Origin: Planococcus kocurii
GTDB taxonomy: Bacteria > Bacillota > Bacilli > Bacillales_A > Planococcaceae
Direction of reading: 5' to 3'
Length of the DNA: 64,000 nt
Assembly (NCBI RefSeq): GCF_001465835.2
Contig: NZ_CP013661.2
Location: 1,666,501 to 1,730,500, forward strand
Below, in pieces: positions 1-17,289 of this stretch (its first letter is position 1; each line of letters starts with the position of its first letter). The notes under the pieces are model-generated. The model did no database searches. It was not told the origin of the DNA and worked only from the letters and a program-made list of their open reading frames with translations. A program made the position numbers and the translations under genes.

Positions 1-1704
<1,704 letters not shown>

Positions 1705-1782
1705 AATGGTTAATTAAAAAGTTGTGACGAAATCGTCACGCGTACTTGAATTACTTGCATTTGTTTCAATGTCGTTTTATCC

Positions 1783-1797
1783 AGTTTTCAAAGAACA
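1783..1797 (-). promoter_or_regulatory. boxA antitermination-like site before 23S, operon A
   Basis: Read on the minus strand this is TGTTCTTTGAAAACT, one base away from the B. subtilis rRNA boxA as I recall it. The same 15 bases occur at 8011-8025 and 63284-63298. It also forms part of the 5' strand of the 23S processing stalk. Binding by NusB/NusE is inferred from family knowledge. Confidence 0.6.
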
Positions 1798-1825
1798 AAG
1801 TCATCATTTCTACTTGCAAAATGAT

Positions 1826-1901
1826 TGGTGGAGCCTAGCGGGATCGAACCGCTGACCTCCTGCGTGCAAGGCAGGCGCTCTCCCAGCTGAGCTAAGGCCC
1901 C
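1826..1901 (-). tRNA. tRNA-Ala(UGC), operon A spacer
   Basis: A 76-nt cloverleaf with an encoded 3' CCA. The anticodon loop CUUGCAC gives UGC. It lies in the 16S-23S spacer of operon A, just after tRNA-Ile in transcription order. Its sequence is identical to the tRNA-Ala at 3893-3968. Confidence 0.97.
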
Positions 1902-1909
1902 AAGAAGAA

Positions 1910-1986
<77 letters not shown>

Positions 1987-2042
1987 TCTTGAGTATAATT
2001 GTAATACTGATAGAAGATCAATTCAATGTCGCCATTAAAAAT

Positions 2043-2073
2043 GAACCTTCAAAACTGAACGCAAAACGTCAAC
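2043..2073 (-). other. 16S processing stalk, 3' strand, operon A
   Basis: This stretch is complementary to the 16S leader segment at 3848-3879. The minus-strand leader reads TTGAAAACTGAACAGC and this side reads GCGTTCAGTTTTGAAGG. The two would pair across the 16S gene to form the long stem normally cut by RNase III. The same arrangement is present in operon B. Confidence 0.7.
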
Positions 2074-2101
2074 CCCGAGCCAAGCTCGGTTCCGAATTTA
2101 T

Positions 2102-3657
<1,556 letters not shown>

Positions 3658-3892
3658 AGAGTAGTGTTGATTGCTCAATACTGCTGGCGTATCGCCGTCC
3701 GAAGACGCACGATTCGCTTTGATCTGCGTGATGCTGATCAGTAAGTTGTCGTCACGAACACCGAGAAGGAAAACAACTTTGCTCTGATTGCCATAAGGCA
3801 AACTTCGCAAAAGCCGTTCTCGCACCGAAGTGCTCGTGACGTCTTTCGTTGACGTTTTGCTGTTCAGTTTTCAAGGTTCAAAGTTAAATAAT
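3658..3892 (-). other. 16S leader, operon A, with copy-specific insert
   Basis: Leader between the last array tRNA and 16S. The outer parts match the operon B leader: the 5' strand of the 16S stalk with a boxA-like CTTGAAAACT at 3848-3879, and the stretch just upstream of 16S. The middle, about 3746-3847, has no counterpart in operon B. It begins and ends with the inverted repeat CGTCACGA/TCGTGACG at 3750-3757 and 3834-3841. No sigma-A promoter was recognised. Confidence 0.6.
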
Positions 3893-3968
3893 TGGTGGAG
3901 CCTAGCGGGATCGAACCGCTGACCTCCTGCGTGCAAGGCAGGCGCTCTCCCAGCTGAGCTAAGGCCCC
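3893..3968 (-). tRNA. tRNA-Ala(UGC), array
   Basis: Ninth and last tRNA of the array in transcription order. It has an encoded CCA, anticodon UGC, and is identical to the spacer copy at 1826-1901. Confidence 0.97.
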
Positions 3969-3974
3969 ATTGTT

Positions 3975-4051
3975 TGGTCGGGAAGACAGGATTCGAACCT
4001 GCGACCCCTTGGTCCCAAACCAAGTGCTCTACCAAGCTGAGCTACTTCCCG
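3975..4051 (-). tRNA. tRNA-Pro(UGG), array
   Basis: A 77-nt cloverleaf with encoded CCA. The anticodon loop UUUGGGA gives UGG. Eighth in the array. Confidence 0.97.
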
Positions 4052-4077
4052 AACTTGAGTTGCTGAGTATAAAAATA

Positions 4078-4154
4078 TGGTGCGCCCGAGAGGACTCGAA
4101 CCTCTAACCGCTTGATTCGTAGTCAAGTACTCTATCCAATTGAGCTACGGGCGC
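4078..4154 (-). tRNA. tRNA-Arg(ACG), array
   Basis: A 77-nt cloverleaf with encoded CCA. The loop CUACGAA gives ACG, whose A34 is normally converted to inosine. Seventh in the array. Confidence 0.97.
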
Positions 4155-4185
4155 ATATGATGCTATTCACTATTTCGTGAAAAGA

Positions 4186-4274
4186 TGGTGCCGAGGACCG
4201 GAATCGAACCGGTACGGTAGTCACCTACCGCAGGATTTTAAGTCCTGTGCGTCTGCCAGTTCCGCCACCCCGGC
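4186..4274 (-). tRNA. tRNA-Leu(UAA), array
   Basis: An 89-nt class II tRNA with a long variable arm and encoded CCA. The loop CUUAAAA gives UAA. Sixth in the array. Confidence 0.97.
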
Positions 4275-4303
4275 TAAGGGTCGGTATCACGTGCAAATAA
4301 ATA

Positions 4304-4378
4304 TGGAGCGGAAGACGAGGTTCGAACTCGCGACCTCCACCTTGGCAAGGTGGCGTTCTACCACTGAACTACTTCCGC
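4304..4378 (-). tRNA. tRNA-Gly(GCC), array
   Basis: A 75-nt cloverleaf with encoded CCA and anticodon GCC. Fifth in the array. Confidence 0.97.
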
Positions 4379-4383
4379 AAAAA

Positions 4384-4468
4384 TGGTGCGGGTGAAGGGA
4401 GTCGAACCCCCACGCCCGAAGGCGCTAGATCCTAAGTCTAGTGCGTCTGCCAGTTCCGCCACACCCGC
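4384..4468 (-). tRNA. tRNA-Leu(UAG), array
   Basis: An 85-nt class II tRNA with encoded CCA. The loop CUUAGGA gives UAG. Fourth in the array. Confidence 0.97.
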
Positions 4469-4488
4469 GTGGCAATATAAAATTAAAA

Positions 4489-4564
4489 TGGTGAGCCATG
4501 AAGGATTCGAACCTTCGACCCTCTGATTAAAAGTCAGATGCTCTACCAGCTGAGCTAATGGCTC
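4489..4564 (-). tRNA. tRNA-Lys(UUU), array
   Basis: A 76-nt cloverleaf with encoded CCA. The loop CUUUUAA gives UUU. Third in the array. Confidence 0.97.
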
Positions 4565-4571
4565 GAAAAAG

Positions 4572-4647
<76 letters not shown>

Positions 4648-4659
4648 AAAAGAAATAAA

Positions 4660-4735
4660 TGGTGGAGGATGACGGGATCGAACCGCCGACCCTCTGCTTG
4701 TAAGGCAGATGCTCTCCCAGCTGAGCTAATCCTCC
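4660..4735 (-). tRNA. tRNA-Val(UAC), array
   Basis: A 76-nt cloverleaf with encoded CCA. The loop CUUACAA gives UAC. It is first in the array, directly after the 5S rRNA of operon B. The order Val-Thr-Lys-Leu-Gly-Leu-Arg-Pro-Ala is that of the B. subtilis trnJ array as I recall it. Confidence 0.97.
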
Positions 4736-4746
4736 GATATATATTG

Positions 4747-4862
<116 letters not shown>

Positions 4863-4942
4863 TATTTGGTTTTGAAAGACAAGATTTATTATACCAGTAG
4901 TACTGGTTTTTTCAAGCTTTTTTTACAAAAACTTGGGCTTAT

Positions 4943-4982
4943 TCTTTCAAAACTGGATAAACGACGGGTGAAACAAGCAAGT
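4943..4982 (-). other. 23S processing stalk, 3' strand, operon B
   Basis: This stretch is complementary to 7981-8024 on the other side of the 23S gene. CGTTTATCCAGTTTTGAAAG here can pair with TTTGAAAACTGGATAAAACG upstream. This is the long stem excised during 23S maturation. Confidence 0.65.
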
Positions 4983-5000
4983 TTTTCGCATACAGTGTGT

Positions 5001-7932
<2,932 letters not shown>

Positions 7933-7980
7933 ACTGGTTAATTAAAAAGTTGTGACGAAATCGTCACGCGTACTTGAATT

Positions 7981-8025
7981 ACTTGCATTTGTTTCAATGT
8001 CGTTTTATCCAGTTTTCAAAGAACA
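7981..8025 (-). promoter_or_regulatory. 23S stalk 5' strand with boxA, operon B
   Basis: On the minus strand, TGTTCTTTGAAAACT at 8011-8025 is a boxA-like antitermination element. The segment through 7981 is the 5' strand of the 23S processing stem that pairs with 4943-4982. Confidence 0.6.
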
Positions 8026-8039
8026 AGAGTGAAAGTCAC

Positions 8040-8059
8040 AAAAAAAGGCGTTGCCGCCT
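8040..8059 (-). terminator. Terminator-like hairpin in 16S-23S spacer, operon B
   Basis: On the minus strand, stem AGGCG, loop GCAA, stem CGCCT is followed by a run of T. This is a short GC-rich stem with a GNRA tetraloop and a U tract, 14 nt upstream of boxA. The same element is at 63313-63332 in operon C. Operon A has Ile and Ala tRNAs in its spacer instead. Whether it terminates is unknown. Confidence 0.5.
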
Positions 8060-8065
8060 GAAGGT

Positions 8066-8096
8066 GAACCTTCAAAACTGAACGCAAAACGTCAAC
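8066..8096 (-). other. 16S processing stalk, 3' strand, operon B
   Basis: This stretch pairs with the leader strand at 9805-9836 to enclose 16S in a long stem. The sequence is the same as in operon A at 2043-2073. Confidence 0.7.
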
Positions 8097-8124
8097 CCCG
8101 AGCCAAGCTCGGTTCCGAATTTAT

Positions 8125-9680
<1,556 letters not shown>

Positions 9681-9871
9681 AGAGTAGTGTTGATTGCTCA
9701 ATACTGCTGGCGTATCGCCGTCCGAAGACGCACGATTCGCTTTGATCTGCGTGATGCTGATCAGTAAGTTTTGCGCGGGCCGTTTTGCGCGGCCGTTGCT
9801 ATTTGTTGACGTTTTGCTGTTCAGTTTTCAAGGTTCAAGTTGTTCGCCGTTTCTGTAATGGCGACTTTTCA
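9681..9871 (-). other. 16S leader of operon B
   Basis: Transcribed leader between promoter P2 and 16S. It holds the 5' strand of the 16S processing stalk (9805-9836) with a boxA-like CTTGAAAACTG. It also holds a short imperfect tandem repeat, TTTTGCGCGGgCCG, twice at 9768-9796 on the plus strand. No protein gene was seen here. Confidence 0.6.
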
Positions 9872-9900
9872 ATATTACCAACTTCTCATTCAGAAGTCAA
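9872..9900 (-). promoter_or_regulatory. rRNA promoter P2, operon B
   Basis: On the minus strand, TTGACT (9895-9900), a 17-bp spacer and TAATAT (9872-9877) form a near-consensus sigma-A promoter. It lies about 190 bp upstream of 16S, as expected for the proximal of two tandem rRNA promoters. Confidence 0.85.
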
Positions 9901-9958
9901 CAACTTTTTTGTTAATGTTTTCTTCGCATCTTTTATTATGAAAAACGCGACAAGAAAT

Positions 9959-9987
9959 AGTATAGCATCGTTTCGAAATAGATACAA
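9959..9987 (-). promoter_or_regulatory. rRNA promoter P1, operon B
   Basis: On the minus strand, TTGTAT (9982-9987), a 17-bp spacer and TATACT (9959-9964). It is the distal member of a tandem pair with P2 about 90 bp apart, and sits directly downstream of the lysS terminator. Confidence 0.8.
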
Positions 9988-9992
9988 GTACT

Positions 9993-10038
9993 TTTTTAAA
10001 AAATCACCGATTTAAAGGTTAAACCCCTTTAAACCGGT
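9993..10038 (-). terminator. lysS terminator
   Basis: On the minus strand, ACCGGTTTAAAGG, loop GGTTTAA and CCTTTAAATCGGT form a 13-bp stem with one mismatch, followed shortly by a T run. It ends lysS transcription just before rRNA promoter P1. Confidence 0.8.
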
Positions 10039-10055
10039 TTTTTTGAAACACTCTC

Positions 10056-11543
<1,488 letters not shown>

Positions 11544-11622
11544 CTACACTCCTTTATCTGTTTAACACTAAATCTCATTCATGTATTTCTCTATTGTACA
11601 CAATTTCTTACCATACTACATA

Positions 11623-11655
11623 AAAAAGCTGCCACGAATTTGTGGCAGCTTTTTT
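11623..11655 (-). terminator. Terminator after folK
   Basis: Stem GCTGCCAC/GTGGCAGC with a six-base loop and T or A runs on both sides. It ends the folP-folB-folK transcript on the minus strand and separates it from lysS. Confidence 0.85.
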
Positions 11656-11708
11656 ACTGTGTTGCGAAAAGCTTTTGAGTCCACCAATTCTTCCGAACGG
11701 AATTTCTG

Positions 11709-12209
11709 TTACAACTCCATTCGTACGTCTTGCAAAAACATTTCAATGTCTTTGTAGGACTTCCATAAACGAACACCGTCTACTTCGAAATTATCTTCCA
11801 CTTTAAATTCCTGGTTTATTTCGAGTAGCGGCACGATAACGAAAGCCCGTTCATCCATTCGTGGATGCGGAACAATAAGTCTGTCATTTTTTATATTATC
11901 TTGATTATACAATAAAATATCAAGATCTATTGTCCGTGGCCCCCACCTAATAAGGCGCTTACGATTTAAATTTTGTTCAATCTTCTGGCAAACATCCAAT
12001 AATTTGACTGCATTTAATTCCGTTTCGAGTTGGACAACCATATTTAAGAAAGGCTCTTGCTCTTTATATCCCACAGGATCCGTTTCATACAGAGAAGAAA
12101 TGCGCGTAACTGTAATGGACGGGAATGTTGAAAGTTGCAAGACAGCTTGTCTTAACATTTCGAAACGGTCACCCATATTTGAGCCGAGTGATAAATAACT
12201 TTGGTTCAT
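11709..12209 (-). CDS. folK: 2-amino-4-hydroxy-6-hydroxymethyldihydropteridine pyrophosphokinase
   Basis: FolK transfers pyrophosphate from ATP to 6-hydroxymethyl-7,8-dihydropterin, the step before dihydropteroate synthase in folate synthesis. At 166 residues it has the usual family length. It starts with the typical LSLGSNMGDR loop, and GPRTIDLDILLY near residues 91-102 is the conserved HPPK signature with its metal-binding aspartates, followed by the HPRM motif. Its ATG overlaps the folB stop by four bases (ATGA), so translation is probably coupled. It is the last gene of the folP-folB-folK operon. Confidence 0.97.
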   Translation of the reverse strand: MNQSYLSLGSNMGDRFEMLRQAVLQLSTFPSITVTRISSLYETDPVGYKEQEPFLNMVVQLETELNAVKLLDVCQKIEQNLNRKRLIRWGPRTIDLDILLYNQDNIKNDRLIVPHPRMDERAFVIVPLLEINQEFKVEDNFEVDGVRLWKSYKDIEMFLQDVRMEL

Positions 12210-12571
12210 GCGAACTTTCCTCGCGTTAAGTCAATGGCCACGGATTTATAGTGACCGGGAATCGGTGGATCTGGTTTGATTAGTTGTACACGAACGCCTT
12301 GCACTAAAGGAAAATCTGTTAGAATTCGGCTAGCTACACTTTCCGCTACAGCTTCCACCAATTTCTTCGGCTCTCCTTCGACAATTGAACGGCAAGCTTC
12401 ATAGACTTCTCCGTAATGCACTGTATGTTCTAGAGCGTCAGTCTCTCCAGCTTGCTGAAGGTCCACTGCCAATGAAACCGTCATACGAAATCGTTGACCT
12501 AATTTTGTTTCTTCAGGAAATACACCGTGGTAACCATAAAATTCCATATCGTTTACGTGAATAAAATCCAT
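12206..12571 (-). CDS. folB: Dihydroneopterin aldolase
   Basis: FolB cleaves 7,8-dihydroneopterin to 6-hydroxymethyl-dihydropterin and glycolaldehyde in the folate pathway. The protein has 121 residues, normal for the family. FYGYHGVFPEE near residues 11-21 holds the conserved glutamate of the active site, and the C-terminal KPDPPIPGHY is also typical. Its ATG shares one base with the folP stop (TAATG) and its stop overlaps folK, so all three folate genes are tightly coupled. Confidence 0.96.
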   Translation of the reverse strand: MDFIHVNDMEFYGYHGVFPEETKLGQRFRMTVSLAVDLQQAGETDALEHTVHYGEVYEACRSIVEGEPKKLVEAVAESVASRILTDFPLVQGVRVQLIKPDPPIPGHYKSVAIDLTRGKFA

Positions 12572-13383
12572 TATTTCTCCTCCTTATACGGGCGCTTGCC
12601 CGTTAACGCGTCCATCATTCGAACTGTGCGCACCGTTTCTTTTACATCGTGCACACGAACTACGTGACATCCGTGACTTATGCCACAACAAATCGTTGCG
12701 AGCGAACCTTCTAAGCGTTCTTCAACAGTGGTGTCTAGAATCTTTCCAATGAATGACTTTCTTGAGGTACCCAGAAGAATGGGATAACCCAATTCCACCA
12801 TTTGCTCAACCAACTGAATCGCTTGGAGGTTTTGCGTTACTGTTTTAGCAAAACCAACACCGGGATCGAGCCAAATATGCTCTTTACGCACGCCGGCAGC
12901 TAAAGCAATTTCAATACTTTCACTTAAATCCTGCATCATGTCTTCTCGGAAATTCGAATAGGACGCATGATGTCGGTTGTGCATAAGAATCATAGGGACG
13001 TTCCATTTAGCAGCCACACTCGCAATTAACGGATCAAACTTCGCCCCCCAAATATCATTTATAATATGGGCTCCAGCAGCAATAGCCGCATCCGCTACAC
13101 GCGATTTGTACGTATCGACAGAGATCAATACATCAAAATGTTCTCGTAAAGCTTTGATGACTGGCACAATCCGCTCAATTTCTTCTTGATCTGAAATCCG
13201 GACATGGCCCGGGCGTGTAGATTCACCCCCTACGTCAATAATATCCACACCCTCTTCTACCATCTGTTTAGCGTGACTCAATGCCTGTTCGACACCCGCG
13301 TACTTACCACCATCAGAAAAAGAATCTGGTGTGACATTTAATATACCCATGACGAGCGTTTTATTCGTAAAATTGATTTCCAT
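12571..13383 (-). CDS. folP: Dihydropteroate synthase
   Basis: FolP condenses hydroxymethyl-dihydropterin pyrophosphate with p-aminobenzoate; it is the target of sulfonamides. The protein has 270 residues and a TIM-barrel layout: MGILNVTPDSFSDGG near residues 12-26, DVGGESTRPG near 50-59, and a late LLGTSRKSFIG motif. It is the first gene of folP-folB-folK. In B. subtilis pabB, pabA and pabC precede it; here cysK with its own terminator lies upstream, so p-aminobenzoate must be made from genes elsewhere. Assignment is firm. Confidence 0.97.
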   Translation of the reverse strand: MEINFTNKTLVMGILNVTPDSFSDGGKYAGVEQALSHAKQMVEEGVDIIDVGGESTRPGHVRISDQEEIERIVPVIKALREHFDVLISVDTYKSRVADAAIAAGAHIINDIWGAKFDPLIASVAAKWNVPMILMHNRHHASYSNFREDMMQDLSESIEIALAAGVRKEHIWLDPGVGFAKTVTQNLQAIQLVEQMVELGYPILLGTSRKSFIGKILDTTVEERLEGSLATICCGISHGCHVVRVHDVKETVRTVRMMDALTGKRPYKEEK

Positions 13384-13473
13384 AAACGTTCACGTCCAAA
13401 CTTGGAATATGTATTGCTTCTTGAAAATGCAAGCACGCCTTCATTTTACCTCAATTGATCAGTTTTTTCCCAT

Positions 13474-13504
13474 AAAAAAAGAGCAGCATAGGCCTGCTCT
13501 TTTT
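13474..13504 (-). terminator. cysK terminator
   Basis: Stem AAAGAGCAG/CTGCTCTTT with loop CATAGGC; on the minus strand it is followed by seven T. It separates cysK from the folate operon. Confidence 0.85.
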
Positions 13505-13509
13505 ATCTT

Positions 13510-14451
13510 TTAATTTGATTCGTCAAATTGATACAGTGGTGTACTTAAGTAGCGTTCTCCATTAGACGGAATAATCGCCAATACTTTTTTGCCTTTACCC
13601 AATCGTTTAGCAACTTGAAGTGCAGCGTAGATGGCAGCACCGGAAGATACCCCTCCGAGAATGCCTTCTTCACGCGCTGCTTGACGAGCTGTTGCATATG
13701 ATTGATCGTTGGTTACTTGGATAATTTCATCATAGACTTTGGTGTTTAGCACAGATGGTATGAAGCCAGCTCCAATACCTTGAATTTTATGTGGTCCTGG
13801 CTTACCACCTGACAAAACTGCAGAATCCGTAGGTTCTACTGCCACTATACTTATTTCAGGATATTTTTCTTTTAACACTTGGCCTGCGCCCGTAATCGTA
13901 CCGCCTGTCCCAATCCCTGCAATGAAAGCATCCAATTGATCGCCCATCGTTTCAACGATTTCAGGACCTGTCGTTAACCGGTGCACTTCCGGGTTTGCTT
14001 CATTATTGAATTGTTGCGGCATATACCATCCGTGTTCAGCTGCATTTTTTTCAGCTGTTTTAATCGCACCATTTGGACCGTTCATACCATCTGGACCTGG
14101 TGTTAAAATCAAGTCTGCTCCATAGGCACGCAATAAATTACGGCGCTCCATACTCATTGTCTCCGGCATCACTAACACAGATTTATAACCTTTCGCTGCC
14201 GCGATCATCGCTAAGCCAATTCCGGTGTTGCCACTTGTCGGTTCAATGATGGTATCACCTTCTTTTAACTCACCGGACTTCTCAGCCGCTTCAATCATTG
14301 CAAGCGCTATACGATCTTTAACACTGCTACCAGGATTGAAGTATTCTAATTTCAAATAAACATCAGCATCTTCAGGACCCGTTAAGCGATTTAATTTTAC
14401 GATTGGTGTTTGCCCAATCAAGTCGGTAATTGAATTTCCCACTCTCGCCAT
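13510..14451 (-). CDS. cysK: Cysteine synthase A (O-acetylserine thiol-lyase)
   Basis: CysK makes cysteine from O-acetylserine and sulfide with pyridoxal phosphate. The protein has 313 residues from the chosen start. The PLP lysine lies in [11 protein letters not shown] near residue 42, followed by [12 protein letters not shown] (substrate loop) and [10 protein letters not shown] (phosphate binding). I start at ATG 14451 because AGGAG sits eight bases upstream; an upstream GTG at 14460 would lie inside that ribosome site. It is flanked by terminators on both sides and looks monocistronic. A regulatory role through CymR-CysK, known in B. subtilis, is possible but not visible here. Confidence 0.95.
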   Translation of the reverse strand: MARVGNSITDLIGQTPIVKLNRLTGPEDADVYLKLEYFNPGSSVKDRIALAMIEAAEKSGELKEGDTIIEPTSGNTGIGLAMIAAAKGYKSVLVMPETMSMERRNLLRAYGADLILTPGPDGMNGPNGAIKTAEKNAAEHGWYMPQQFNNEANPEVHRLTTGPEIVETMGDQLDAFIAGIGTGGTITGAGQVLKEKYPEISIVAVEPTDSAVLSGGKPGPHKIQGIGAGFIPSVLNTKVYDEIIQVTNDQSYATARQAAREEGILGGVSSGAAIYAALQVAKRLGKGKKVLAIIPSNGERYLSTPLYQFDESN

Positions 14452-14543
14452 CTCCAACACTCCTAATCCCTAGTAAATTTGTCGACTTTAATAAAGTTAA
14501 TGTTAGCAATACTGTAGACCCTTTGTCAAACTTCGTGAATTCA

Positions 14544-14573
14544 TAAAAAAAGACGTTTCATCACGAAACGTCT
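14544..14573 (-). terminator. Terminator after the foldase gene
   Basis: Stem AGACGTTTC/GAAACGTCT with loop ATCAC, followed on the minus strand by a T run. It closes the coaX-hslO-foldase transcript. Confidence 0.85.
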
Positions 14574-14582
14574 AGTGAAAAT

Positions 14583-15524
14583 CTATTCTCCGTAAAACCA
14601 AGTAGCATCAAACTCTTGCCAAAAAGCTTCTGGAGATACCGATTGCGGCAATTGCTCAAGCGCTAGCTCACGGCTAATGTGACCTGCCACATCCTCATAA
14701 GAAAACGTTTGGCCATCTACTTTTTCTGTAACAGAAATAATGGCTGTTTTGCCATTTTCAAGCGCCAGCGGAGATGACCATCCACCTACCTCTACTTTTG
14801 TAACCGCTTTGGCAATATTGGCATCTACCCCCGGTTCGCCATTAGAAATATAACCAATGTCGCCACCAAGGTTTCCAGTTGCACTGTCGATGGAACGTTC
14901 ACGAGCAGTCGCTTCAAATGAAGAGCCTTTTTCGAGCTCTGCAATGGTTTCTTCCGCCTCTGCTGATGAATTTAAGACAATCATTTGCGTACGGTATGAA
15001 TTTTTAACATCATAAAGTGATTGATTATCGTCGTAAAACGCCTTGATTTCATCATCTTCAATAACGACGTCTTTTGTCAGCACTTTTTCTAAAATCAATT
15101 GCGCTTTTATTTTTTCGCGTTGACGCGTTTCGTCTGCTGCATACAACGCTGTTTCCGTACCGTCTTGTGATGATCGAAGAAGCGCCAATTCCAAGTCAAT
15201 TTCTTTATCACTTACTTCAATTCCATAATCCTTAGCTGCTGTTGCCATGACTTTTTCGTTGACCAACTCGAGTAACGCTTCGCGACCATGCTGTTCTTCC
15301 ATAGAAGCCAGCCATTGCTCACGTGTAACGGCTTGTCCGTTAACTGAAGCGACTTCTTCTGCCTTTCCGGTACCATTTGGAATTAACCAAGCAATAAACC
15401 ACAAAAAATTAGCTAATAGCAAGATCCCTATGATCATCAGTACCGGCTTCGTTTTTAAATGTCTTTTCGGCTTCGCTGTATCTGCCGGTGATACAGGTCG
15501 ACGGTTATTATAATTGGAGCTCAT
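14583..15524 (-). CDS. Membrane-anchored PpiC/PrsA-type peptidyl-prolyl isomerase (YacD-like)
   Basis: A predicted extracytoplasmic foldase. From ATG 15524 the protein has 313 residues: a basic N-terminus, one transmembrane segment near residues 28-48 (a run of Leu, Ile, Phe and Trp), a SurA-like helical region, then a parvulin-type domain around residues 180-275 with [14 protein letters not shown] and [17 protein letters not shown]. It lacks the lipobox cysteine of PrsA itself. It holds the position of B. subtilis yacD, after hslO. The ATG lies 17 bases inside the hslO end; a TTG at 15539 is an alternative start. The enzymatic role is inferred from the domain. Confidence 0.8.
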   Translation of the reverse strand: MSSNYNNRRPVSPADTAKPKRHLKTKPVLMIIGILLLANFLWFIAWLIPNGTGKAEEVASVNGQAVTREQWLASMEEQHGREALLELVNEKVMATAAKDYGIEVSDKEIDLELALLRSSQDGTETALYAADETRQREKIKAQLILEKVLTKDVVIEDDEIKAFYDDNQSLYDVKNSYRTQMIVLNSSAEAEETIAELEKGSSFEATARERSIDSATGNLGGDIGYISNGEPGVDANIAKAVTKVEVGGWSSPLALENGKTAIISVTEKVDGQTFSYEDVAGHISRELALEQLPQSVSPEAFWQEFDATWFYGE

Positions 15525-16389
15525 TAATAAACGACTCAAGTTCCTCTTTGGAATAATGATACGTTTCTAAACAGAAATGGCATTGCGCTTCTGCCATTCC
15601 GTCTTCATCGATCATGTCTTGGATTTCCTTTTTCCCAAGCCCTAGAATAGCTGTTGCGAAACGATCTTTGGAACAATTGCAGTCGAAATGTACCGGCATT
15701 TTATCAAGAATTTGAACATTTCCTTCTCCAAGAACCGCTTCAAGAATTTCTTCTGGTGATAAGCCGCGCTGAATCATATGCGACACAGGCTCGATACCGG
15801 CCAGGTGTTCTTCGATTTGCGTGATTGTTTCATCGTCAACATTTGGCATCAATTGAATAACAAATCCACCCGCTGCCAAAATTGAGTTGTCTGTATCTAC
15901 CAATACACCCAGCCCAACTGACGACGGTACTTGTTCAGATGTAGCAAAATAATAAGTGAAATCTTCTGCAATTTCTCCCGAAACAATTGGCGTTTGACCT
16001 GTAAAATTATCGCGCATTCCCAAATCTTTCACGACTGACATCATGCCGGTTGTACCAACTGCACGACTAACATCCAATTTCCCTTGTGCGTTTAAATCGA
16101 AATGAGTTTGCGGGTTAGAGACATATCCACGAACGCCACCTTTGGCATTGCTATCGACTAGCAACGCGCCAACTGGTCCGCCACCTTCAATTTTGATAGT
16201 TACTTTATCGTCACCTTTTAACATAGCTCCTAGCATAACGCCACCTGTCATGGCACGTCCTAATGCCGCTGACGCGGTTGGCCACATCATGTGACGACGC
16301 TGCGCTTCTCCTACTGTTTTCGTACTATCTACCGCAAATGCACGGACGCTCCCATTAAAACCGAGGCCGCGAACTAAATAATCTGACAC
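15508..16389 (-). CDS. hslO: Redox-regulated chaperone Hsp33
   Basis: Hsp33 is a cytoplasmic holdase switched on by disulfide formation under oxidative stress. The protein has 293 residues, typical. The C-terminal zinc module is intact: CNCSKDR near residue 237 and CHFC near residue 270 supply the four cysteines. The start is a GTG at 16389 with AAAGGAA eight bases upstream. It sits between coaX and the foldase gene, as in B. subtilis, in one apparent transcript. Confidence 0.96.
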   Translation of the reverse strand: MSDYLVRGLGFNGSVRAFAVDSTKTVGEAQRRHMMWPTASAALGRAMTGGVMLGAMLKGDDKVTIKIEGGGPVGALLVDSNAKGGVRGYVSNPQTHFDLNAQGKLDVSRAVGTTGMMSVVKDLGMRDNFTGQTPIVSGEIAEDFTYYFATSEQVPSSVGLGVLVDTDNSILAAGGFVIQLMPNVDDETITQIEEHLAGIEPVSHMIQRGLSPEEILEAVLGEGNVQILDKMPVHFDCNCSKDRFATAILGLGKKEIQDMIDEDGMAEAQCHFCLETYHYSKEELESFINELQL

Positions 16390-16406
16390 ATTTATCGTTC
16401 CTTTCT

Positions 16407-17177
16407 TTACGCTTGGTTGCGTTTGTAAATTAAATACAGTCCTCTTACTGTTAAAAAAGGATCTACATAGTCGATGACTGTTGTTTCGCTAGCAATTAAA
16501 GAAGCCATACCACCCGTCGCAATCACTATCGGCTTTTCTTTGCTGTGCTTTTTCATTCGCGTCACGATTCCTTCTACTTGACCTACGTAACCGTAGACAA
16601 TACCAGCTTGCATAGCGGAAATGGTATTTCTGCCTACTACATGATCTGGAGTAGCGATTTCAATCCGCGGCAATTTAGAGGCACGAGCATATAGCGCCTC
16701 TGTTGAAATGTTAATGCCAGGCGCAATGGCACCTCCCATATACTGCTGCTTTTCATCAATATAACAGAAGGTGTTGGCCGTACCAAAGTCCACAACAATT
16801 AACGGACCACCGTATTCGTGAATGGCGGCTACCGCGTTGACAATCCGGTCGGCACCGACTTCACGAGGATTGTCATACTTAATATTGAGACCTGTTTTGA
16901 CACCAGGTCCAACAATCATCGGCGTTACCCGAAAATATTTTCGACACATACGCTCTAACATAGACATAATCGGCGGCACAACAGAAGACATAATAATACC
17001 ATTTATTGATGAAAACGTTAATCCTGCTTCATCTAGAAATGCTTTGATTTGCATTCCGTATTCATCTTCTGTTTTGTGGCGAAGAGTTGCCATACGCCAA
17101 TGGTGCAATAGCTGATCCTGGTCGTAAACGCCCAGAACAATCGTTGTATTTCCAGCATCTAATACGAGTATCATCAT
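16407..17177 (-). CDS. coaX: Pantothenate kinase, type III
   Basis: CoaX phosphorylates pantothenate, the first step of CoA synthesis. At 256 residues it has the family length. The N-terminal [17 protein letters not shown] is the ASKHA phosphate motif; GADRIVNA near residue 105 and [10 protein letters not shown] near 125 are further family signatures. Two in-frame ATGs are adjacent (17177 and 17174); the second has better spacing from GTGAGGG. It leads the coaX-hslO-foldase group, downstream of ftsH and its terminator. Confidence 0.96.
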   Translation of the reverse strand: MMILVLDAGNTTIVLGVYDQDQLLHHWRMATLRHKTEDEYGMQIKAFLDEAGLTFSSINGIIMSSVVPPIMSMLERMCRKYFRVTPMIVGPGVKTGLNIKYDNPREVGADRIVNAVAAIHEYGGPLIVVDFGTANTFCYIDEKQQYMGGAIAPGINISTEALYARASKLPRIEIATPDHVVGRNTISAMQAGIVYGYVGQVEGIVTRMKKHSKEKPIVIATGGMASLIASETTVIDYVDPFLTVRGLYLIYKRNQA

Positions 17178-17232
17178 TTACCCTCACTTGTTGACGAATT
17201 TCCAAAACATCATACCATAATTTAAAGAAAGC

Positions 17233-17279
17233 AAAAAGCTGATTGCCTGTCCCCTCAAAAGGGAATGGGCAACCAGCTT
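17233..17279 (-). terminator. ftsH terminator
   Basis: A long imperfect hairpin built from AAGCTG and GTTGCC type arms around CCCTTTTGAGGGG, followed on the minus strand by TTTTT. It ends the tilS-hpt-ftsH transcript. Confidence 0.7.
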
Positions 17280-17289
17280 GTTGTTTTTG

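Noticed and set aside
9785..10015. A 76-codon plus-strand frame between 16S and lysS
   Set aside because: It covers the two rRNA promoters and the leader on the other strand; the composition is not coding.
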